Positions 34,601 through 45,448 of a stretch of DNA of 64,000 nt are shown one piece after another. Under the pieces are notes generated by a model. That model did no database searches, was not told where the DNA came from, and was given only the letters and a program-made list of their open reading frames with translations. The stretch comes from Lolium rigidum (lineage: Eukaryota > Streptophyta > Magnoliopsida > Poales > Poaceae): NCBI RefSeq assembly GCF_022539505.1, contig NC_061514.1, positions 342,038,644-342,102,643 of the forward strand, given 5' to 3'. The translations under genes were made by a program, and so were the position numbers. Each line of letters starts with the position of its first letter. Within the stretch, counting starts at the first letter, position 1.

Positions 34601-36743
34601 TAGATTGCAAGAATGGCTTTTGGAAAGAGTAATTGGAGGCCATAAGTCAACCGGCCGTGATGATCTAGGACAAGGACCTATCCATCTATGTTCTTTCCTT
34701 GGGTATACTTGGGCTATCCGCTTGTTTTCTGCGTCCGGGTTCTCCTTGGATTTTCGTGATTCTTCTGGCTGGACAGCTCTACACTGGGCTGCATATCACG
34801 GAAGGTATCCTTTATTTTCTAATTTTATATCCTTCCTTTCGCTGATTAGCATTGGAATATAGAAAAATGGCTGCAAAAATCATTTTTGTGTGTTCTGGTT
34901 CTGGCAAACTATGACATGTTTGTGAAATTTGCAAGTCAAACTTCATTGGACCTAACTGACTAGAAGCCTTCATTGTTTGTCAAACAAAATGAGCCACATA
35001 TTGTTTTCAACGACCTGCTAGCTATGGAAAGGTCTATGTGAAAATTATCTCATCCACTGTATTAGATGGTTACCTTAGACACATTTGATTGTTCTCACCT
35101 TAGGTGACCAGTAATTTGTAATCTTGGAAACATTATGTGTTGGAATATACTGCTACATATATCTTTATGAATTAGAATCATCTTGTTAATTATTTTGCTT
35201 TAACTTTTGGCAGGGAAAGAATGGTTGCTGCTCTTTTATCTGCTGGAGCAAATCCAAGCCTGGTTACAGATCCTACATCGGATTCCCCTGGTGGATGCAC
35301 TCCTGCTGATCTGGCAGCAAAACAAGGTTATGTGGGCTTAGCTGCATATCTTGCTGAGAAAGGATTGACCGCACATTTTGAGTCTATGTCACTGTCCAAG
35401 GATACTGGGCGATCACCATCAAGGACGAAACTGACAAAAGTACAGAGCGAGAAGTTTGAGAATCTTAGTGAACAAGAACTTTGCTTAAAAGAATCTTTAG
35501 CGGCCTATCGAAATGCTGCTGATGCTGCTAGTAATATCCAAGCCGCACTAAGGGATAGAACCCTTAAGCTCCAAACAAAAGCAATTCAGTTGGCTAATCC
35601 TGAGATTCAAGCAGCTGCGATAGTTGCTGCTATGAGGATTCAGCATGCATTCCGGAACTACAATAAAAAGAAAGAGATGAGAGCTGCTGCACGAATACAA
35701 AATCATTTCCGCACATGGAAGGTCAGAAGGAACTTCACAAACATGCGAAGACAAGCTATCAGAATACAGGTAAGTTGTATGTTTCTATTGCGTGATTTGA
35801 TTTGTTTTCTATGGGGGAATTTATTGCATAAATATCCTCCATGCTGCTGAAAAGCACTTAATTTTTTATATTCAGTGTGTCGGAGGAACCAGGTGATGTC
35901 ATTTGGAAGCTCTTATTTTTTTTTGGAGAGCAAATGGAGTTATTTCTCTGTGCTGTTATCACACAATTATCTGCTGTAATGATTATAATATTTCCCCAGG
36001 CTGCATACCGAGGCCATCAAGTGAGACGTCAGTACCGCAAGGTAATCTGGTCTGTTGGAGTTGTGGAGAAAGCTATTTTGCGATGGAGAAAGAAGAGAAA
36101 AGGCTTGCGCGGCATTGCAAATGGAATGCCAGTAGAAATGACAGTGGATGTGGAACCTGCAAGCACCGCAGAGGAAGGTTTCTTCCAGGCAAGCCGGCAA
36201 CAAGCTGAGGACAGGTTTAATAGATCAGTGGTACGTGTTCAAGCTCTGTTTCGTTGTCATCGGGCACAACATGAGTACCGGAGGATGAGGATTGCTCATG
36301 AGGAGGCCAAGGTATGTATTTTACTCTCTTCAATACTGATCTGCAATTCTCTTTGGGTAGATGGCAGAGCTTGTGAGAATGCCTAAGGCGATATCTAAAA
36401 TCCTGAATGAAGTTAGTTTAATAGGAAGTGTGTCTCTGAATATTGCCGTGATCCTACTGTTGCAGTATTTGCTTCATTTAGGATGCTTAAGCTTAATTTA
36501 GAATATGAGTGCAGACCGTTCTGAAGCCTATTTACAGAATAAATTAGATTGGCAAATTCCTAAGTTACATGTAATCATATATAGGAGACCTGCAACCAAC
36601 AGCAAAACCACCACGCCGCTGCACTGTTTCTGTTTCTTGTTACTATGAAACACCATGGTATTTTCTGAATCGTGTGCTTGTCACTGTTGGCGCAGCTGGA
36701 GTTCAGTGAAGAGCAGAAGCAGGGACCGGGACACAGGAGCTGA
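28678..36743 (+). CDS. CAMTA: Calmodulin-binding transcription activator (CAMTA)
   Basis: This is a nuclear Ca2+/calmodulin-regulated transcription factor; the family binds CGCG/CGTG-type promoter boxes in stress and defence signalling. I read 13 coding exons: 28678-28744, 29346-29471, 30894-31009, 31119-31207, 31646-31691, 31865-32045, 32241-32318, 32395-32471, 33507-33794, 34113-34804, 35214-35769, 36000-36311, 36696-36743. All introns are GT-AG, the phases agree, and the sum is 2676 nt (891 residues). Domains in order: CG-1 DNA-binding domain (about 10-150, with RWFRPNEIYAVL and RNFRKDGHDWKKKKDGKT), TIG/IPT (about 357-428), ankyrin repeats (about 540-650, GWTALHWAAYHGRERM), and IQ motifs plus a calmodulin-binding helix (about 715-870). 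The N-terminus resembles rice OsCBT, but orthology is not proven. No frame lesion is seen; a MITE sits in intron 8. Confidence 0.93.
32626..32861. mobile_element. Stowaway-like MITE in CAMTA intron 8
   Basis: The 236-bp element begins CTCCCTCTGTTCATGAATAC, and its right end (AAGAACGGAGAAAG) is the imperfect inverted complement; homology extends inward over about 28 bp (AAGGCCAC/GTGGCATT). TA follows the right end, while the left flank reads TG. It lies well inside the intron (32472-33506) and does not touch the splice sites. Confidence 0.8.
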
Positions 36744-37791
36744 ATTGGCTTTGTAGGTGCCTTGTAATTCTCTTCTTGTAAATTAAGAAGAACCACAGCT
36801 TGAGGATGCTGATGTACATTTTAGGACCATCTGATGCTTTTGGGGCAGTCTGGATTATGTATTCTCTGCTAGCGCATGTTACCATGGTTCGCAATTTGCC
36901 AGGGTTTTAGCTATGGCATTGTGCTTGCAGGTGTCTGTAGATGCAAGTACCGACCAGGTTGTAATTGCTAACAATAAGTGCCGCCTGGGCCAGTGACCTA
37001 ATAGGATATTTTATCTAGCTAGTACTTCCTATTGCTTGCTTTCACGGCTTCGTTCATATTTATTTCAAAATTGGTGTTTCTTTTGGTCGATTAGTGTGAG
37101 ATGACTTCAGTGAAACAATCAAGAAATCTGAGGTCAAACTTAATGTGAGATGACTTCAGTGACCAACGCAGATTATCAAGTTGAAAGCTTACGTAACGAA
37201 TTAAGCACTAGAGGTACGTTCAATGTAATTTCCCCAACACTAGAGCTGGAGCTACTTTCAATGCCCCACAACCACAAGGTATAAACGTCGTAAAGAAAAA
37301 ATCGTGGTAGTACTACATAACTGAAAAAACCAGTACACAGATCCAATTGCCTCTTCTGCCTGCTCCACTTGACCAGTCGATCTCATGGCCGGCGACGAAG
37401 GGGTTGTGGAGGGCTGCGAGCCTGACGGGCGCGCAGGCGGACGGAGACGACCCACGCAAACGCAGCGCATCGACGACGGGATGGATCTCCGAGCACTCCG
37501 ATGAGCTCCTGCTAGAGATCGATCCTGCTTCCTAACATTACAAGACAAGGGTGTCAGTCAGCCAGAAGTGATTTAAATGGGGCAGTCATTGCGCAACTTG
37601 TTGTGCCATGATTATTAGCTCACCCACGAAGGCACATCGTCTGTCCGGATTTGGGAGCTGAACCAGCGCCGCCTCCAGAAGTGGGTGCACAACCAGCACC
37701 TGCACCATTGAGCTACCTGCATCTTTCCACTTAACACAGCACTAGTTGTCTAGTTCCACAATCTCGTGTAGAGAACAAGTGAGCTCGAGCA
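36744..37791. other. Intergenic, CAMTA 3' UTR to NLR
   Basis: The first 250-300 bp are probably CAMTA 3' UTR. A 19-bp word TGTGAGATGACTTCAGTGA occurs twice (about 37096 and 37143). Open frames at 37258-37548 and 37347-37535 overlap on opposite strands and match nothing I recognise. No promoter element can be assigned with confidence. Confidence 0.5.
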
Positions 37792-38947
37792 ATGGAGTTG
37801 GCGGCGGGGGCCATGGAGCCCCTCCGCGTCAAGCTCGGTCAGCTCGTCTTGGATGAACACAACCTTAATATCAGGGTGAAGAAGTGCGTGACGTCTCTCG
37901 CCTATGAGTTGAAGATAATGCACGCCGCCCTCCGCAAGGTGGGCGACATACCGCGCGACCAGCTCGAGGACCAGGTCCGTGTCTAGCCAGGAATGGTGAG
38001 GGAACTGTCATACGATATGGAGGATGCCGTCGACGCGTTCATGGTGCGCGTTGAAGAGAGCGCCGACGGTGAAGCCGCCACAATCAAGAGAGTTAAGAAG
38101 TTCCTCAAGAAGAGCACCAGATTATTCAGGAAGGGCAAGGATCTCCATCAGATCCATTGATGAAGCTCAAGGTCTCGCAAAGCAGCTGGGAGAGTTGCAC
38201 TAGATGCACGATGCCAATGCTACTGATGCTATTGACCCTCGGCTGATGGCTATGTATAAAGATGCAACAGCCCTTGTTGGCATTGATGGCACACGAGATG
38301 AGCTCGTCCAGATGTTGATAAGTGATGAGGACTGGAAGAAACGAAAATTGAAGATAGTCTCCATTGTTGGATTTGGCGGATTGGGCAAAACAACTCTTGC
38401 CAAAGCAGGGTATGAGAAGATCAAAGTTCAATTTGATTGTGCGGCTTTTGTTTCGGTGTCTCAGAGTCCTGACATGAAAAGAGTTTTCAAGGATATGCTC
38501 TATGAACTTGATAAGAAGAAGTATGAAGAAATTCATAAGACAACAAGGGGTGAAAAGCAACTCCTTGACGAACTCGTCGAATTCCTAGAGAACAAGAGGT
38601 AGCTTATCCTTCTTAACTGTCCCAATTGTATTGTTCATTTCGTTTTGTAAATTAGATTCCTCTACTTTCTCGTGTCTCTGTCTTTGCGTGCAATTTCTCG
38701 GAGATAGCATATGTACTCGTCCATTGTTATGGAAAACTTTTTAATTTATCCCATGTCACTCTCTCAAATAACTTGAACAATAGAAATCGTAGTTATTCTT
38801 TGGTTTGTTTACTGACTAACACTCTCGCAAACTGATATATGTACCTCATTGTAATTGACGACATATGGGATGAACAAGTTTGGAGGTTTATCAAGTGTGC
38901 TTTCTCTCCGAACAGCCTTGGTAGTCGGCTAATCACAACTACCTGCA

Positions 38948-40370
38948 CTACTTTCCCTATGAGGTACCTTGGCCTACCCTTGTCGGTCACTCGCCTAAGG
39001 AGATTTCATTTCCAACTCTTGGAAGACAAGGTTGCCTCTAAACTTGTGCCTTGGCTTGGAAAGCACGTCACCATGGCCGGCCGAACCACCCTTGTCAAGG
39101 CGGTTTTGACAAGCGTGGTTATCTACTTCATCACCGTGCTTGATGTGCCAATGAAAGTCCTCATGAAAATTGATAGCTTAAGAAGAGCTTTCCTATGGTC
39201 GGCATGTGACAAGGTATCCGGAGGGAAATGTAAAGTCAATTGGGAGATGGTGTGTAGACCCAAAGAGAAGGGTGGTCTTAGGATCCTTAACCTCAAGAAG
39301 TTTGCCGCAGCTCTTAGGTTGAGGTGGCTATGGCATGAATGGAAGAACGAGGAAAAGCCTTGGGTTGGGCTTGGGAACCCATGCACTCCTCATGACCATG
39401 ATCTCTTTGTAGCGGCCACTAAAGTAACTATTGGAGATGGAAAGAAGGCCCTCTTTTGGGAGGCGGCTTGGCTTGATGGAATGAGACCCAAAGATTTGGC
39501 TCCACTTCTCTTTGCTCGTTCAAAAAAGAAGAAATGCACCGTGCATAAAGCTTTGGGAAATGATTTTTGGATTTCCCAAATAAATACCCATGATGGCCTC
39601 TCCTTTGATCACATTGCCCAATTCTACAAGCTTTGGGAAAGACTTGCTAATGTTCATTTGGACCCTCAAGCTCAAGACACAATGTCTTGGAAGCTCACCA
39701 ACGATGGTTGCTACTCGGCAAGATCGGCCTACAAAATGCAATTCTTGGCCCTCATTTCATCTCCGATGCCTTCCATGGTTTGGAAGCCTTGGGCCCCTCC
39801 GAAGTGCAAGATCTTTGCTTGGTTGGTCCTTCAAAACCGGGTTTGGACGGCGGATAGACTTGCAAGGAGAGGGTGGCAAAATTGTGGCCTTTGTAAGCTT
39901 TGCAACCAACACCAAGAGTCGGGAGCCCACCTTCTTTTCAAGTGTCGGTACTCAATCCGGGTGTGGTCCAACTTAAAGAATTGGCTTGGAATCGATGATC
40001 TTGACCCAACAATTTGGCATGACTTCCACTCCGTCAAAAGGTGGTGGGCGGAGGTGATCCACAAGAGAGGACAATCAAGGAAAGCTTTGGCCTCTCTCGC
40101 AATGCTTGTCTCTTGGGAAATTTGGAAAGAAAGGAATGCTCGGGTCTTCCGTAACAAGTCCGTCACCATCGCTATGCTTGTGACAAAATCAAAGATGAGG
40201 CAAATTTGTGGCGTCTAGCCGGTGCCAAGGCTCTAAGTAATGTAATGCCGCGAGAGTAGTTGCTTGTAATATTTGGTCTTGGCTTTTAGCCGAGACGGGT
40301 TGTAAAACTTCTAAAATCTTCTCCTTAATCAATGAAAATGGCAAATCTTTTGCCTTGTTTCAAAAAAAAA
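38948..40370 (+). mobile_element. 5'-truncated LINE inserted in the NB-ARC exon
   Basis: It carries the C-terminal part of a LINE ORF2: the end of the reverse transcriptase domain (MRYLGLPLSV) followed by the zf-RVT region (WAPPKCKIFAWLVLQNRVWT, then CGLCKLC and GAHLLFKC) and a stop at 40216-40218. A 3' UTR and poly(A) run end at 40370. Flanking 11-bp duplications are AACTACCTGCA (38937-38947) and AACTACCCGCA (40371-40381), one mismatch. Removing the insert and one duplicate restores the NB-ARC reading frame exactly. Confidence 0.93.
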
Positions 40371-41703
40371 AACTACCCGCAAAGCTAATGTGTCTAAAGC
40401 ATGTAGCTCTTCCAGTACTGAAGATTTAATTTATATAAGGAAACCACTTTCTGATGATTACTCCCAAAGGCTCTTCTACAGAAGGATATTTAAAAGCGAC
40501 AATGGATGTCCTCATGAATTAGAGAAGGTGTCCAAAGGTATCTTGAGGAAATGTGGTGGAGTACCATTAGCCATTATTACTATAGCTAGTCTTTTGGCTA
40601 GTAACCAAAAGATCAAAACAAATGACAAGTGGTGTCTTTTGCTCAATTCTATTGGTCGTGGACTTGCTGAAGGTGATAGTCTAGAGGATATGCAAAAAAT
40701 ATTGTCATTTAGCTACTATGATCTGCCCTCGCATCTGAAGACTTGTTTATTATACCTGAGTATATTCCCAGAATACCACGAGATTCAGAGAGATCGGCTT
40801 ATATGGAGGTGGATAGCCGAAGGTTTCATACGACTTGAGAAACAACGAACTAGCATGTTTGAGCTCGGGGAAAGTTACTTCAATGAGCTGGTAAACAGAT
40901 ATATGATTCAACCAGTAGGCATCAACGCTGAAGGTAGAGCAGCTGCCTGTCGTGTTCATGACATGGTACTTGATCTCATCCGTTCTTTGTCACATGAAGA
41001 AAACTTTGTTACTATATTGGATGGTAGTCAGCGTGGGACACCTAATTCTCAGAGCAAGATACGCAGATTATCTCTCCAAAATGGCACGGGGGATACTTCC
41101 ATTCCTCAGCGCGCTACCACGAGCATGTCACAAGTGAGATCTGTTACTCTCTTTGAACCTGTTATTGATGTTATGCCATCCCTCTCAAGCTTTGGAGTTT
41201 TACGTGTGTTGGATTTAGAAGGTTGCAAGATGCCAAAAAGTTGGTACAAGATTAATCTGAAGTATATCGGGAATCTGTTACATCTGAGGTACCTAGGACT
41301 AGATGATTTATATATTGAAGAGCTCCATGTGGAAATTGGAGAGCTACAATATTTGCAAACGCTGGACGTATCAGGGTCTCGTATAAATGAGTTGCCCCCA
41401 AGTGTTATTCTGCTTAAACATGTGGTGTGTTTGAGTATCCGATATGACACAAATATGCCTGTTGGGATAGGTAAATTGGTGTCCCCAGAAGAGCTGAGCT
41501 ATCTGAGGGTGGACAGTAGCCAAAACAATGGTAAAGAGTTGGGCCATCTGACTGAACTGAGGGTGCTCGAGATTATGTTGGGGGAATTTGATGGGAGCCT
41601 AGAAAAAATATTGACGGTGTCCTTCAACAATCTGCACAAACTGCAAACTCTGTCTATTGTATGTTTCATTCCTTGTGAGGGTGCGATGATCATGCTAGAT
41701 GGT

Positions 41704-42026
41704 TGTCAAGCTTCATGCGCACTAGCCAACGCAACCAAAAGTATGAACTGATGGAAAGGGCTAGGCAATCCACTTATACATCTCAACACCCCTCCTCACG
41801 TGTGACCGGAAGAAGAGAAGAGGAGGTCAACACGTGGAAAGCAGAATAGCACACGTATGAATGATCGTATACGTGGAGGACATAGGGGTGGGCAAATATT
41901 GTGGAAGCTAGGACTCGAACTCGAGACCCTGGGCTCTGATACCATGTCAAGCTTCATGCACTAGCCAACGCAACCAAAAGTCCGAACTGATGGAAGGGCT
42001 AGGCAATCCACTTATACATCTCAACA
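41704..42026 (-). mobile_element. Miniature LTR retrotransposon (TRIM/SMART-like)
   Basis: Direct repeats of 85 bp (41704-41788) and 82 bp (41945-42026) flank about 156 bp without coding capacity. Read on the minus strand, each repeat starts TGTTGAGATG and ends GCTTGACA. The first is followed immediately by TGGTATCAGAGC, the complement of initiator-Met tRNA (PBS), and the other is preceded by the purine tract GTGAGGAGGGG. The total is 323 bp. The 85-bp terminal repeat fits the tiny grass elements called SMARTs, but I recall that family only from general knowledge. No clean 5-bp target duplication is visible (ATGGT versus GGGTG). Confidence 0.88.
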
Positions 42027-42563
42027 GGGTGCCTAGTCGACAGCTTCTTAAATTTACTTCATTGGTTGTGTTCTCGAAACTTCCCATATGGACTAACTCT
42101 TCATCGCTTCCACTCCTCTCAACATTGCATATAGAGCTCGATGAATTGCAGAAGGGGGACATTCAAGTGATCGGGAGGTTACCCTCTCTTTGCGATCTCT
42201 GGCTGATAGCGAAGGGAGGAATATGCATTGAGGTTGTCCTGGGGAACAGTTTGTGGTTAGCTCTGGCTCATTCCCCTGTATACAAGTTTGTCGATTCCAA
42301 AATATTCAGATTCTGCCATCTATGTTCCCACGGGGACAAATGCCAATGGTTCAATCCCTTCGGTTGACCGTCATAGAATGGAATTCTGAGTTAGACTTGT
42401 GCATGGGGAACCTCCCTTCCCTTGAACAAGTCGACGTTGACCTCAGGCATGAAATATTCAGCTGTAAGGTGGTGCAAGAAGTAAAGGTTGCCCTGAGGCT
42501 CGCAGTGACGCTCATCCAAACAACCCTAGCTTTCGCATTCGCGTGAGAAATAAAATCTTGTGA

Positions 42564-43140
42564 TAGGGAATGTAGCAAGAGGAACAGACTAGCGAAGGGT
42601 TTATTCAGCTTCCTTTCTTTCCCAGTTTCAGCATCCTCAAAAGATCCGTTGAAGATGGAGTGGACCTTGCATCCACGCATGTGCTCATTCGTTTGGTTTT
42701 ACAAATTGAGCACAAGGGGGCAATGAGATTTCCTTTAACCAGATTGAACTCAACTTTAGCCGGTTAACAGGTTGGCCAGGGTTCATGCTTGTCCTGTAGT
42801 TTGAGCAGATGGAGGAAGTGGGGGAATGATAATCTGATATGGATTATGGAGAAAGTGCGAAGTATCAATGTATATGTTAGTTGAATTGCCTATTTGTTGC
42901 TAGAATCATTGGTATGAGACGTTTGTAACAAGCTATGCACTCTGTCTAATGAACAATGTACTTCGTGATGCACCACTTATGTTGCAATGAGCTACGTATT
43001 TGATATGTTGCTTCCGACGATTCTGAAAAATATGGACTCATGGTCAACCAGTTCCCTTGAACAAAGCTTCCAGTGGATGCCTATTACCTTGTTGTTTGGG
43101 GTTGAAATCTTCACATTTCCTAATGCTGCTCCCAACAGTT
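42564..43140. other. Intergenic, nothing identified
   Basis: Sequence downstream of the NLR pseudogene. The first part may be former 3' UTR. I see no ORF, inverted repeat or element terminus that I can support. Confidence 0.5.
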
Positions 43141-43151
43141 AAGAAGTACAA

Positions 43152-43290
43152 CTTTTTTTTTTCAAGAACATGCACAAACATCGCGTGTCTTTATTCATTA
43201 AGATAGGAAGAAGGGTTTTACAAGAACCTTTTTTTAGGCTAAACAGTGGGTTTCCCCACTGCATATTTTTTCTTTTTTATTAATGAAACA
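43152..43290 (-). mobile_element. LINE tail insertion with target duplication
   Basis: A 139-bp insert begins with a T-run (poly(A) on the minus strand) and includes TTTATTCATTAAGATAGGAA, a usual LINE 3' end in reverse. Perfect 11-bp duplications AAGAAGTACAA flank it (43141-43151 and 43291-43301). It is an extremely 5'-truncated LINE next to a larger LINE remnant. Confidence 0.7.
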
Positions 43291-43301
43291 AAGAAGTACA
43301 A

Positions 43302-45092
43302 ACTTATTACAGAAGTTGCTTGAGAGTAGCACTTTAAAAAGAAGAGAAGGCCCAAACTCCTCCAAAGGAAAGGAAAAAAGGAAGAACTATCTAAACTGCT
43401 GGACCCAAGAGGATAATCCCATATAATTTTCCTTTTCGCCTTATGTATGAGGAGGGCCATTTCATCTTTGAATTTCTTGCGACATCTGTAAATGCTTGGG
43501 GTAACAGCCTTGAAAATCAAGTGATGAGGTCCAGATTGCCCATGTGATCAACATGATAATTTCCATGAAGAAAGGTTTGGCAATGGCAGTCTTAAGACTC
43601 AAAATAGTCTGCTGAAAATCCAAGGGGGCTCCAGGCTGTAAAGACCAAGCAGGGCATAGATATTGCCAACACATGGTGGCAAAAGGGCACTGGAAGAACA
43701 GATGATCTCTGGTTTCAAGGTGTAACCCACACATCACACAAGTGTAATCTGCTAGGAAGAAATTCTTTCTCTGAAGCATAGCTCTAGTATTGAGTCTATT
43801 ATGAGTGAGTAACCAAAAGAACACCTTATGTTTTTGTTGGCAACAGCCCTTCCACGTCCATTTAAGGGCAGTTAAAGCACCATTCTTTTTCATCATGTCC
43901 TTGTATAGCTGGGAAACCTTGTAGGATTTGCTAGAGCCAAAGATAGACCAAGAGTTATAACCATCTCCAGGTAATAAACTCTGCAACATGGTTTGAAAGA
44001 GATTCATATGAACCATGGCTTCCTCAGACAGGGGAAGATGAAATAAATAAGTTATATCTGCACATTGGAGAGCTGTCTGTAGAGAAATTGAGTCATTCTT
44101 TGCAAAGGAGTAAAGTTGTGGCTAAGTAACTTGCAATGTGTTAGCAGCCATTTGTCCTTCCATACAAGAATGGAATTGCCTTGAACATATTCACATGTGG
44201 CTACTTGTTTGAAAGTAGGCAACATCTTTAAGCAATCCCTCCACCAAAAGGAGATTTCCCTGGGTCTTGCAGGAGGCAGGGCAGAAGAATAGTAGAGTTC
44301 CCAACTCAATCTCACCCAAGGAATATCAACATGATTGTAAAATTTCTGCAGATGCTTCATTGAAAGACAAATATTTTGGACAGATAAATTAAGAACTCCC
44401 AGTCCTCCTTGGTCTTTTGGTTGACAAACCAAGTCCCAGGCTGCCAAGGGTGGGTTCTTCTTTTGCAGATCTTTGTCTCTCCATAGACAATGTCTTATGT
44501 ATTTTTCTATTTCAGTAATTACTCATTAATAAAGCTTGAGGGAGCATAGGTAGAACATTGGCAACGAGGATAAGACTTAATTCAGAAGTCTGAGTTTGCT
44601 CCCATAATTTAGGTACATAGTACATGCAGGAAGCCTTCTTTGCACACATTGAATGAGTGGCATGAACATCTACTTCTTGGGCTTGGAGGTACACATGGAC
44701 AACCTAAGTAAGTGAAAGGCATTTCACCCAATTGACATTGCAATGCAGAATTAAAAATATTGACTCTATCTTGGGCAATGTTGATGGGAATCAGGTTAGA
44801 CTTGGAATATTTTACTTTAAGACCAGAGGCAGCTCCAAATCAGTGCAAAACTTCAGTAAGATGTTGTAGTTGTGGAACATCTGCTTGCATAATGATAAGG
44901 GTGTCATTAGCATACTGAATAATGGGAAAAGTGGATGTGCAGAAAAGATCTAGAGGCCTTTGTAACATGCCATTCTGCATAGAATAATTTACCAAAGACT
45001 GCAATACATCAGCAGCTAAGACAAAAAGCAGAGGAGAAAGAGGGTCTCCTTGCCCAACTCCTCTTTTGCATTTAAAATTAGATCCATGGATC
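43302..45092 (-). mobile_element. LINE remnant with reverse transcriptase
   Basis: On the minus strand this encodes, from 5' to 3', a reverse transcriptase part with GVGQGDPLSPLLF (about 45050) and the catalytic box as YANDT (44903-44914), then a KDQGGLGVLNL region (about 44400) and a zf-RVT region (CVMCGLHLETRDHLFFQCPF, about 43720). Stops and frame changes separate these blocks at about 44840-44510 and 44050. The second-to-last box residue is N (codon AAT at 44906-44908) where active enzymes have D. The upstream end is replaced at 45093 by an unrelated TGATGACCC sequence. Confidence 0.9.
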
Positions 45093-45348
45093 TGATGACC
45101 CACAAGTATAGGGGATCGCAACAGTCTTCGAGGGAAGTAAAACCCAATTTATTGATTCGACACAAGGGGAGCCAAAGAATATTTGTAAGCCTTAACCGCG
45201 GAGTTGTCAATTCAGCTGCACCTGAAAATAGACTTGCTCGCAAGAGTTTATCAGTAGCAACAGCTTTATAGCGATAGCGATAGTGAAATATAAGCAGCGG
45301 TGTAACAAAGTCAGCGGTAAGTGATTATAGTAAAAGCATGATTAAAAT
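45093..45348 (+). mobile_element. Start of an unassigned repeat, cut by gap
   Basis: TGATGACCCACAAGTATAGG begins abruptly at the LINE breakpoint and could be the TG end of an LTR. The sequence runs to the gap without coding potential and includes a short GCGATA direct repeat near 45272. The family is not identified. Confidence 0.35.
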
Positions 45349-45448
45349 NNNNNNNNNNNNNNNNNNNNNNNNNNNNNNNNNNNNNNNNNNNNNNNNNNNN
45401 NNNNNNNNNNNNNNNNNNNNNNNNNNNNNNNNNNNNNNNNNNNNNNNN
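45349..45448. other. Assembly gap 2 (100 N)
   Basis: This is a second run of exactly 100 N. It joins an unassigned repeat on the left to the middle of a gypsy gag on the right, so the two sides do not belong to one element. Confidence 0.99.

Larger units (their letters stand above)
37792..42563 (+). pseudogene. CC-NB-LRR (NLR) disease-resistance pseudogene
   Basis: A former intracellular immune receptor. The start is the ATG at 37792. The Rx-type coiled coil (with an EDVID-like MEDAVD) has an in-frame TAG at 37984-37986, a frameshift near 38155 and another TAG at 38201-38203. NB-ARC motifs follow: P-loop GFGGLGKTTL, intron (GT at 38599), kinase-2 YLIVIDDIW and RNBS-B GSRLITTT. A LINE sits at 38948-40370. 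Then come GLPL (CGGVPLAI), RNBS-D (CLLYLSIFPEY) and an MHD-type VHD motif, followed by LRRs to about 41700. A miniature LTR element (41704-42026) splits the LRR, and frameshifts occur near 42290 and 42500 before the ancestral stop at 42561-42563. The intron acceptor position (38839-38840) reads AT instead of AG. Not expected to be functional. Confidence 0.93.

Noticed and set aside
38839..40218. A genuine NB-ARC-reverse transcriptase fusion gene, analogous to defence reverse transcriptases
   Set aside because: Target duplications, a poly(A) tail and exact restoration of the NLR frame show a LINE inserted in a pseudogene; the RT part is 5'-truncated and lacks the catalytic core.
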